A DNA stretch of 64,000 nt from Varanus komodoensis (taxonomy: Eukaryota; Chordata; Lepidosauria; Squamata; Varanidae), in assembly GCF_004798865.1 (NCBI RefSeq), contig NW_025335587.1, positions 704,542-768,541 on the forward strand, given 5' to 3'. Below are positions 23,746 through 33,016 of the stretch, piece after piece (the stretch's first letter is position 1; every line of letters starts with the position of its first letter). A program made the position numbers and the translations under genes. Under the pieces are notes generated by a model, which was given only the letters and a program-made list of their open reading frames with translations, did not search any database and was not told the origin of the DNA.

Positions 23746-24639
23746 CCAGCTTGAAAAGGGTTTACATTCTGAACTTAAACTTGTCTTGGGGTATAAGCAT
23801 ATAAATCATTAGAGAGGAAAGCTCAACAATTTCCAGCATTCACCAGCCTTCATAGCATGCATATAGCTACAATCTTAATCCTGCTTCTGTAATACTATTC
23901 AGAAAACATAATCATGTCTTTCTGATTGATTTTGTTTTAAATCTTCTTGGTAACCCAGTTTGGAAACAATTTCAGCTGAAGGATGATATAACAATATAAA
24001 TTAATATGTCTGCAACATTTTCTATCAATTTCAGTAGACCAAAAATGGTAAGCATCATAGATACAATCCAGCCAAAGTTAAATAATTTCAGGTACTTCAT
24101 ATTGAACTGAAAGTTACATACACAATGAAACATGTTTAAAATGGGTGATTCATATTCTATTTTTGACCTCTTTAGTATCCCAGATAGTTAATAAAAAGTT
24201 ATATTATAGATGCAGGATGTGGCCATAAAATCTCAGAAGTTTTTAAAAAATCCTTATGATACTAAAAGTCTAAGAAAAAAATGAAAGACTCTTCCCATGC
24301 TCATGCTACACAGAAATTATTATTGAATTATTATGTGTTCGGGATGTTATTTGGCCACATGTACCATTTACATAAGACTCACTTCCTCTTTAAATACAAA
24401 CTCAATTATACAAAGCCTTTTGTCCTAATGAGGGGGAATTATGTTCAAAGGCCTTCCAAGCACTTGCAATTAACTTTCATTTAGGTACACATTCCTCTCA
24501 AAGCTTTTCAGCCACTTACCAAGCCAAAACACACACAAAGCACCTCTAGAAAAACAAAGGCAATATCCTATTGTCTCCCAAGGAAACAAGAGACATGTGA
24601 GGGAAGGAAGGGTTTTCAAGGTGCAGTGAGGACAAAGAG
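23746..24639. other. intron, no gene recognised
   Basis: AT-rich unique-looking sequence. Confidence 0.5.
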
Positions 24640-24955
24640 AAAGGTTGGGAGAATCAGGGGGGAGGAGGCTGGCAGGGCAACATAAGCACTTAGATCACTG
24701 CTGCAGCTTGTACCCGTGCCAAATTTTAACGTGCTTGCACGTCTGTTGTACATGGCTCACCTTTTACACATGGTTCGCCCATTGCAGAACAGAACCTCCA
24801 GCCTCTGTGGCTAAAGCAAGAGCTGCGTTATACTTAGTTCGTATATTGAAATTTTATGTGGTGTCTTATTATCTGAATTTGTGTTTTTTAACTGTATGAA
24901 TTATTGGGAACTATTGGTATTGGACAACAAAAATGAAATGAACTCGGTCAAAGAG
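24640..24955 (+). mobile_element. non-LTR retrotransposon 3' end, copy 1
   Basis: A short C-terminal coding remnant (SVAKARAALYLVRILKFY) precedes a UTR ending GGACAACAAAAATGAAATGA. The remnant resembles the end of the copy that follows at 24985 (VVFAAKAAR), so both probably belong to one non-L2, non-CR1 LINE family. Family unclear, possibly Vingi or I-like. Confidence 0.4.
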
Positions 24956-24984
24956 TAAAATATGCCACCTTGACTAAGATGCGC

Positions 24985-25745
24985 AACAAATGTTGATTGC
25001 AAAAATTATTTGAACTTCTCCCGAATGGCGGATTTTCTGACTACCTGCTAAATCCGGTGTTAAAATCTAGCAGTCACATCTTTAAACAAAGGGTATTTGA
25101 GATAGGAGTGCAAACTGCTACAACTGTGCTTCCATCATCAAAAACATCAAAGTAGTTACCTAGCTTAAAAAAACAGTGTCAACATGAAATATTTGCCAAT
25201 TTTTATGAAAATGGAATAACAGAAGGCATTCACACACTTAGAAATGGCTATTAGGATGAAATGGGGGAAATTTCAAGGCATCTCAGTAGAATATAGAGTC
25301 TATATTATAGACTGTGTATTTGTGGAAAACCAACCCTTGAGGACTTGATCATTACATACTTAAGTGTCATATATAGAGAGATATAAGAGAAGGATATTTA
25401 GATTCTCTTTTGAAGAAACTGAAATACAGGGAACCAAAGACATTGAATTATTTATTACAATCATCCAACCCATATGTGATACAGAGGGTTGTGGTATTTG
25501 CTGCTAAAGCTGCTAGATGAAGAGCAAAAGTTTTTAATTTTATCAGAGTGAAGTGCTATAAAGATTTCGGTATATGAAGGTAATGGGGCTGATCTGATAG
25601 GAAAAGTCTTATATGGTATATGCCATATCATTATTGCCTATCCACCATACTTTGATTCTATGTTTGTAAAATGTATATTTTATGGTCCTCTACTTTGTTA
25701 TACATTGTATTTGCAATGATCGTTTGAATGAGCAACAAACTCAGC
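24985..25745 (+). mobile_element. non-LTR retrotransposon ORF2 C-terminus and 3' UTR, copy 2
   Basis: The plus strand carries a decayed ORF with CICGKPTLEDLDHYILKCHI, a C-x-C...H...C zinc-knuckle-like module typical of several LINE ORF2 C-termini. It continues with LDSLLKKLKYREPKTLNYLL and VIQRVVVFAAKAAR, then an AT-rich 3' UTR. Several frame breaks are visible, so it is old. Assignment to Vingi or I-group is a guess. Confidence 0.55.
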
Positions 25746-27293
25746 TATGTTCTTCTTCCCTATATCTGGGAAATAATATTAATTCACATGTTTTGTTTTA
25801 TTAAAATGTCACAACACTCACTGTTGTTCTTGAAGCAGCAATAGACTAACATCACAGTTGCTGCTTTGGAAACTGTTTGTTCTCACATACTCCAAGATCT
25901 CTCTCTTTTTCGGAACTTCTCCTAGCTTGTCCTCCCTGCACCTTGGAAAACCTTCTAAGAGGGAGTCCCAAGGTCTTCTACCAATGACGACATCATATCT
26001 TAGAAGGGGTTTCCCCTAGTCTCTTCTGAGATAATTATGACTTAGACCCAGAGCCCTGCAAACACTTTCCCATCAAACCGACTGTCTTCCCTGGTGGTGC
26101 AAGTAGCAGAGGTTATAACCTTCTCCAGAGGTGATTGTTTTTCTTGCTGCAGGCAACCAAGGAAGTGGCTATTTACAAGTCTGTTTTACACCTTTGCTGT
26201 GAACCTAATAGAATAGTTCTAAAGATCCAAATACACTAGTGCAATTAAAGGCAAGAGGGACAAGGACATTGATTCTCATCACAGGATCCTGCTGGGAAGG
26301 GAATTTTTTTATGGAGAGCAAATTAAAATGAGATCGAATTAGTCTGCCATACTATATGCATTACAGGTGAAAAGGATAGAAGACTAGTTTTAAATGGCTC
26401 TGTAAATCTAAGTCCCCTGCATACAGCAGTTCAGCAATTTCTGCAACAACCTTGCTATGTGAGAACTATCACTCCCAGGTTGTTGTTTAGAAGGCTGAGA
26501 AAGAGTGGAATAGCAAAGATCATCTAGTTGTGTTTATGAATTGCTGTGAATCACCCAGAGAATTTTGGCTATTGGGTGGCATAGGCATGAAAATAATAAT
26601 CATAATAGCCATATTGTGTCTATTCCATTCATTTGATTCCTTTCTAGCAGGTGTCTCCAATGTTTGGGAGCTCAAGGACACATGCAGCGTTTTGAAAGTG
26701 TGCCCTTGGCAGTGCCACGAATTGAATGCTGTAGGAGAGCAGGGCAGCAATCACAGAAATGATGGGAGCACTGAGTGTGTGTGCTCGCACATGTGCGCAC
26801 GTGCACATTATTGTGCTTTCTCTGTGTGTATGGCACTCAGTCTGACTTCTCTCCCTTCTCTTCCTTATTTGAGTTAATGGACAGGTCAGCACATTGCCTT
26901 GAACAGGAAGAGGGAAAGACGCTCCCTGCCAAAATAGGCTAGTACGGACCCTTGAAAGGAATTGGCTGTCAGAGAAGCCTACTGCTCCGAGAGCCCTTGG
27001 TGGGTGACACATCACACCCTGTCCAGCTGGGGAGGAGGGGGGGTTGGCCAGAGAGTACCCCCAATACACACACACACAACTTCTAATGAACAGATGCATT
27101 GCTGCATTTATTTGCAAAGGGGAAATACAGCTTGGCAATGTGCCATATTGGAAAGTCCTGCTTTAAGATATTTGTGATCCATCCCAGGAGTGGTAGCTGA
27201 AGGGGTGGATACACATTCCTTAACAATGCTTCTGTTGGGCCTCTTGTAGATTATCCAGGGCTGACGGTGATATAGTTTCCATGTCTGCTGATG
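25746..27293. other. intron with possible DNA-repeat remnant
   Basis: The stretch 26645-27170 begins GGTGTCTCCAATGTTTGGGA and has alternating GTGC/GCAC runs near 26780-26815. It may be an old non-autonomous DNA transposon, but no ends were identified. The 164-codon minus-strand frame there has no known domain. Confidence 0.35.
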
Positions 27294-27424
27294 CCTTCCT
27301 CAACCTGGAGACTTTCAGAGGCATTTGAACCTCAGCTCTCAGAAATGCTATCTAGCAGGGCCATTAACTGGGAATTCTGGGTGTTGCAGTTCAAACGTGC
27401 CTGGAATGCTGGTTGGGGAAGGCT
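27294..27424. repeat. palindromic repeat, family P1
   Basis: The left arm CCTTCCTCAACCTGGAGACT and the right arm CTGGTTGGGGAAGGCTG fold on each other around GGCCATTAACTGGGAATTC. Better-preserved copies are at 32886 and 36987. Confidence 0.6.
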
Positions 27425-27699
27425 GCTATATTTTCAAGGAGCCTTGGGATCCTTAGTTACTGGAAGGAGACAGCCTTGATGTTTCTAGGTATGGGAAAGG
27501 TAGGAATTGGACAAAATCACCATGCTTTGAACTTTCCAATCAGCAGCATGATGTGGCATTAAATTGAGAAGTAGACCAGATTAGGAAACAATTATTTGGG
27601 GCCCAACTTGAATTAGATTCAAGTATATTTCAGTGGCCGTATTCTCAAACACTTGTACCCAGTGTTGAAGAAAGTGTTCACAAGCCGATTTTAAGTCTG

Positions 27700-28115
27700 A
27701 ACTGAAAGGAAGTTAAGGAATGGACATGGTCACTGTGCCCCAGTAGATAAGAAGGGAGTTACAAAGACTGCTCCATGATAAGCATGACAGACAATCTACT
27801 GTAAATGTAAATATGCAACTATAAACAAGCTGTGTTTGTTCCAAGTAGAAATTCTTCGTGTTCCAACCCAGAAACCACACGTTTTGCAGTAGAAGTGAGC
27901 CATACCAGCAATTACTATAAACCAATCAGGATAAAGAAGGTGTGCTAAAAATGTATAAAGCAGTTTCAGCTGCAATTGTTCTTTGTTACTACTGCATAAC
28001 TGTATTAATCTCTTGCATTCAGGCTAATAAAACTTCCTGTTAGTATTTTTGTGTGGCAAGTACTTTACTTTTGTAAGTACCCCCAGCTGGGATTGAGCTC
28101 AGCTCCCACAGTGCC
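27700..28115 (+). mobile_element. candidate solo LTR (fossil)
   Basis: On the plus strand an ACCAATCAGG box (near 27921) is followed by a TATAAAG box (near 27953), then a polyadenylation signal AATAAAA (near 28025) and a GT-rich stretch, the order expected for U3-R-U5. No retroviral internal region adjoins it. The edges are approximate and no certain target-site duplication was found. Probably an old endogenous-retrovirus-type solo LTR. Confidence 0.45.
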
Positions 28116-28489
28116 AATATAGAGAAAGTCCATATTCTCTCCCCATGTTTTCAGAAACAGCCACAGTTGGTCAAAGTATGCATGGCAAAGAATAGCCAAC
28201 CAACAAAATGTTCATTTTCCCCTATATCTAGAAAACTGTAGCTTCTGTTACACATTCATATTATTAACACTCATTTCATAGGTGGTTGCTGGACAGATTT
28301 CTAGTCCCTGTATCCTGATTCCTACATATTCCTACATCTTTGTAAATCACTTTGCTCCTTCTATGTATGCTTCCAGCAAAGAATCCTCATTGGGAAGAAA
28401 AAAACAACACGAACCAACAGTTAGGCTGGGCCTTTTATTTCTATCAGCCTCCTTTAAGGTAGGCACCTGTGCATCAATACATTTAATGT

Positions 28490-28571
28490 ATTTTGTATTT
28501 GATGTTGTAAGCATCCCCGAGGCCTTGGCAAGGGGCGGCATAGAAATGTTTTAATAAATAAATAAATAAAT
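28490..28571 (+). mobile_element. L2-clade LINE 3' terminus
   Basis: GCATCCCCGAGGCCTTGGCA followed by AGGGGCGGC forms the terminal stem-loop, then ATAGAAATGTTTTAATAAAT and further TAAA units. It matches the 3' end of the young copy at 57749-57827 almost base for base. Confidence 0.85.
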
Positions 28572-29452
28572 CATAGAAACAGAGGAAATACATTAAATAG
28601 GGTTAAAGATGAGATTGATTTGCATGGGATGTGGCTATGCTTATTTAAATGTAGAGATGCAAGGTTAGAAATAACAGCTATCCTTTAAATAGAAATGCAA
28701 TACATACAATCATATTTGGGAGGATAGTAAGCAGGTGACCTGCTTGCCATCTCGGTTTGCTGCAGAGGTGGCAATTTTAACTGCAGACGGACAAGCCAAG
28801 GCCCTCTCTGCACATCTTCCTTATGGATCATTACTCTGAATTGGACTTAGACATCCCTTCACATACAGAACTGCCCTCTGCAAAGTAAGACACGTGGCAA
28901 CCCTGTGAAATGGGAGTGATGAATTTTTCTGAAAATATAGCTATAGAAGAAACAGCAAGTGAATAATGAAGGACAGGGCTAACATAGCTATGGACTTATT
29001 TTATAGTAATGCGGTGCAGAAATTATGTCCTGTGCAAAAGTAAGCAAATATACCACTTCCAGTATTTACTTAGCTAGTGATGTCCAAAAATGCATTTTTT
29101 TTGTTTGCTTTCTGTATTCATCATGAATCATACAGCTGGTTATATAGGCTGGTCAGTCCAGCAAAGGGAATCCCATACTATGATATAGCTGGGCCCAAAG
29201 ACATTATGAAAGTTGCTGTGAGTTCTCTGGGGTATTAAATTGGTTCTGGGTTCTGGGCTGATTTAGAAGGACACAGGAACATGAGCTAGCAAACATCGGG
29301 GTAAGTGGGAACAAGTTGTGGATCTCATAAATGCCCCCTCATGTTTCCCATCATAATTCAGAGGTGTTCTAACAGGGGATTGAAGAATGAAGCAAGCCTA
29401 GCAGGACCTTTCGAGGGGGTTTGGAGGAGTGGTTAGGGAAGTCATACCTATT
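28572..29452. other. intron, no gene recognised
   Basis: No repeat or exon was recognised. Confidence 0.5.
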
Positions 29453-29530
29453 TATTTATTTATTTATTTATTTATTTATTCATTCATTTATTTAAAACAT
29501 TTGAATGCTGCCCAACTGTGCCACAGCACC
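29453..29530 (-). repeat. (TTTA)n with short L2-like 3' end
   Basis: About ten TTTA units run into CATTTGAATGCTGCCCAACT and GTGCCACAGCACCTCTGG. This resembles the reverse complement of a LINE 3' UTR with its AAAT tail. Confidence 0.5.
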
Positions 29531-29754
29531 TCTGGATGACTCACTTTCATGAGGGCTGCAGAGGTTGAAGTTGAAGCTTCAGTTTCAGTTCCCCTCCTTC
29601 AGTTCCCCACCTACCTACTGAAGCAAAGGGACCTTGGGAACCGAAGGACTACGCTTTAAGTAAGCCGCCAAATTTTTTGGCAATGGCCCTCAGTGTTGAA
29701 GTTACACCTATCTGCATCTTCCCTGTAGCTGCAGATGATGCGAGGATGATGTAC

Positions 29755-29901
29755 CTGTGAAGTGTCATGATTGAAGATGACAGCGTTGAGATCTCCACAG
29801 TTGTAGTGCTTGATCAGGTCTTCGGTGGTATAAGGAGCCTGTAAACTGCCAGCTCGAAGACTTTCATGTTGTAGCAGAGTTTGGTTCAGCGCAAACAGCA
29901 C
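29755..29901 (-). CDS. TRABD2B: TRABD2B (TIKI2) internal exon
   Basis: Internal exon of the Wnt-inactivating protease TIKI2, 147 bp, 49 codons, phase 0 at both ends. It opens [20 protein letters not shown], continues [20 protein letters not shown] and ends VIFNHDTSQ. The acceptor is TTGTACGCAG and the donor GTACATC. The block lies between the two halves of the TraB/TIKI catalytic domain, and in the spliced message it joins directly to the exon at 1055-1229. [10 protein letters not shown] and [12 protein letters not shown] favour TRABD2B over TRABD2A, which I recall as QQES and LSSVILSHDSSQ. The reading frame is intact and no unusual residue was seen. The next exon upstream, which should end in LNFSQ, is not in the window. 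Identification is by recall of the protein family. Confidence 0.95.
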
Positions 29902-31078
29902 CTGCGTACAAGTTGGAAATAAATGCAGGTTATTTAGGGAAGAATAGTTAAGTCAGGAATAAGTCTATGTGTGTCCAGATGAAGCACAGGGACTCTGCAA
30001 AGTGGGTCCCAAAACATTCAGAAGAGGAAAGCTTCATCCATTCCCTAAGGATTTCTTTGTACTAGTTAAGAGTGTGACTAGCTATGTTCTCATAGCCATA
30101 CTTTCTTACTTTCTTCTCACTCAAAGAAATCGATGTCGTCCAACTCCCAGCTCAAAGCCTGATCTTTTAGAACAGGGCACAGAAATTTCCAGCCCAGGGG
30201 CCAGATTGCTTGCTTCCACTTCAGAAAAGCAACTGCCAAATTTCAGTGACAGGGAGTGCCAAAAGCAAATGGGCAAAACCAAAAGCAAAAAGGTATAGTG
30301 CAAGTTAGCAGAAGCACTGCACTCTTTTAGCTTAAAACTTACGGCCAGCAACTAAGCTTCAGGAAGGAAGCTTTCAGCCTTTTGGCATGCCAGAAAAATA
30401 CAAAATGGTCAGTATCTGGGGAAAAGGGGAAGGAGACCCAGACTGCTGAAAGGCTGGATTTGGTGCATGGATCTCAGTTTCTGCAACCAAATTTTAGAAT
30501 AAAATTTGTTTTCGAACTACCAGCTCTGCCATTGATCCGGTTTAGCAGATGGCTTCTCGTTGGTAACACTGGCTTGTGGTTCCAATGCCAGCGGACCAGT
30601 CTATCCACTTTGGGTGTCACTCTGAACTGAAGGAGCTAGTTAGGGCTCAGCAACATGTATAGCTCTTTAGAAGTTCAGACTGAAATGGCAAGTGGATGCA
30701 TCTTTCCAATGACATTGGGAACATCAGCCTCCACTGCCTGTGGAGTCGAGACTTTTCTTAGTTCTGAGACTTTATTCTTCTGTTGCAAGGAGCATCAAGC
30801 AGAAACGCGTTTGCTCCTTGCAACAGGCAGCTGAACCACTCTCTTGGTGCCATGAAAGCTTCCACTTAGCTATTGCTGATTCTATTACTCTCATTATTAC
30901 TTTTCTCCCCCTCCTGGATGCACAGCTTAAAGTGGGGAGGGGGTTTGACAATGTTGTGGAAGCTGAGAACAATGGCTCCAGGAGGCCAGACTGTCTCACC
31001 AGGCTGGTCTCCTAGAAGGGTCACCCAAGGGTCCCAGATCAAATCAAGCCAGAACTTTTCCTGGAAACAAAAAACTGA

Positions 31079-31325
31079 GGCTAAAGTACTTTGAGGACAA
31101 CATGAGGATGCAAGAGTCATTGGAGAAGTCAAACATGCTAGGGGAAGACAGATGCAGATGAAGGGGACATCTCAAATGGATCCATTCCATAAAAGAAGTC
31201 ATAGCCTTGAATTTTCAAGAGCTGAGCAGTGCTATCAAGTTCAGGAGATTTTGGAGAAATTCATTCATAGGGTCACCATTAAGTTAAAAACAATTTGGCA
31301 GCACATATCAACATCATCATAATAA
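31079..31325 (+). mobile_element. BovB/RTE LINE 3' end
   Basis: Plus-strand words follow BovB order: TAAAGTACTTTGAGGACAAC (the KYFGH block), GGATCCATTCCATAAAAGAA, then AGGGTCACCATTAAGTTAAA and a CAACATCATC/AATAAT tail corresponding to the usual GGGTCGCCATAAGTCGGA end. Diverged by substitutions and 5' truncated. Confidence 0.75.
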
Positions 31326-31329
31326 TAAT

Positions 31330-31565
31330 TACTATTATTATTGCATTATATCCCACATTTTTCCTCTTGCAAGTAAACCAAAGCAGCTTACATGGTCCTT
31401 CCCCACTTCCATATCATTTAACAACCCTGTTTGGTAGACTTGGCTAAGCATCAGTGACTGGCCTGAAGTCTCCCACAGGGCTTGATGGTTGGCTCGAGGC
31501 TAGAACCTAGTTCTCCCAGGATCCAGTCAGAAACTCTGACTGATACAGCACACTATGTCTCTGCT
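31330..31565 (-). mobile_element. tRNA-derived SINE
   Basis: Minus-strand SINE of the class seen at 9405. It keeps a degenerate B-box region (TTCTAGCCTCGAGCC), the GTCACTGATGCTTAGCC-type body and TAAGCTGCTTTGGTTTAC before an (ATT)n tail. It abuts the BovB end at 31325, tail to tail. Confidence 0.65.
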
Positions 31566-32885
31566 GTATAGCTGAGCAGGTTAAAAGCTACTCCACTTAG
31601 GAGCAAAAGTTTATTCGGTTCCCTAAGGAGTGGTTTGGAGCTACAACAGTTTTCTGAGGTTTTGCTTCTAGTTATGAGAACAGTTATTTGGCTTCAGGAA
31701 AGCTATTAGTTTAGATTCTTTGTCAGACCTTACTGTTTTCCTTACTGTTTGGATTTAATTTCATGTTGACCCCAATCATTATCATATGATATAATGACAA
31801 ATGTATTTTCTAAGTAAATTGTGTTGTGTGCAATTCACTGTTGAAAGCAGATATGGTGAAGGTATGAGGATTAATGGATCTCTCTGTGCTTAAAAGGTAT
31901 GCAGCTCTTTACAGTGAAAGACTGGGAACAGTTTCATGAAGCCACAGTCTCCTTCCCTTCCCTTCCCTTTCCATGCTATTGTGATAGAGTTTTCCAGTCT
32001 CTCTCAACTTCAGCCACAGTGCACAGCACCACACAACATTTCCCACTCATATGTGTGGGGACTGCATTGACAAGAGACATCCTTTCTCTGAATATCCAAC
32101 TTTAACCAACACTCAAGATAATTCCCAAGAAACCAGACCAACCCTTTTAATTTGTATTTAATTTGAGGTACATTTCTAAAGGTGTATGATAATTTGAAAG
32201 GATTATGACACACAACTCTGCCATCTTTTCAAAAAGCAGTAAGCAATACTGCTTTTCTAAGCAGTACTTTCAATACAATGTATTAATTGGTAGATGTTTG
32301 TCCAATTTATGTTGAACCACAAACAGAAATAAAGTATCTTCAAACAGAAATAAAAAGCTGATTGCAAAGGGAGAGGGTTTCTGGTGCTTTCTGAATTCCT
32401 GGAAGACCAAAGGCTTATCACAGGCCCAACAGTAGGGACACATGGGTAGGTTGCCACAAGCTGAGGACCATGAAGAGGCTTTTCGCATCCTAGTAGGTCA
32501 GCCACCATGTATCCCATACTACTTGGAGTAGTCCCTTGATTTATTTCATTACAAACACATTTACACCACCTTTCTGGAACCAAATAAGGCATTCTACAAA
32601 AATTCTGAAAACCCAAATCTTAAATTTGACATGTTTAAAATGATCCTAAAAACCAGAACAACAATTTAAGATGCCCAGAAAAAAAAAAAGATGTGTCTGA
32701 ACATCTTGCCTGAACACAGGAGGAGTGGAGAACGGCCACAATTCTGGAGGGTGTGTCCCCCAGAATTTCGGAGCAAAACTGGAGAAAGCCCTTTCTCACA
32801 CACTTGACAGGAGGCTTCTGTAACTAAGCATGTGCATGTGAGTCAAGTGATTCACAAACACATATGCACACTCCTTCTAGAACAG
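31566..32885. other. intron, no gene recognised
   Basis: Holds a short CCCTT run near 31952-31969. No repeat family or exon was recognised. Confidence 0.5.
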
Positions 32886-33016
32886 ACCTTTCCAAGATGA
32901 TGCCCTCCAGATGTTTTGGACTTCAAATCCCAGAATTCCTGACCATTGGCCATGTTGGCTAGGGCTGAAGGGAGATGAGTTCCAAAACATCCAGAAGGCA
33001 CCAACTTGGGAAAGCC
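32886..33016. repeat. palindromic repeat, family P1 (best copy)
   Basis: The left arm ATGCCCTCCAGATGTTTTGG and the right arm CCAAAACATCCAGAAGGCAC are near-perfect reverse complements spanning about 130 bp. The centre reads GACCATTGGCCATGTTGGCT. I recognise this as a very common squamate dispersed sequence. The fold-back structure suggests a MITE, but I do not know its formal name. Confidence 0.8.

Larger units (their letters stand above)
1230..29754 (-). other. TRABD2B: TRABD2B intron between the two exons (28.5 kb)
   Basis: The intron is bounded by a GTACATC donor next to 29755 and a TTTCAG acceptor next to 1229, both on the minus strand. It is filled with LINE, SINE, LTR and palindromic repeats described separately, plus unique sequence. 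No further exon or RNA gene was recognised inside it. Confidence 0.9.

Noticed and set aside
26644-27138. 164-codon minus-strand open frame
   Set aside because: Spans alternating GTGC/GCAC repeats and low-complexity stretches; no domain.
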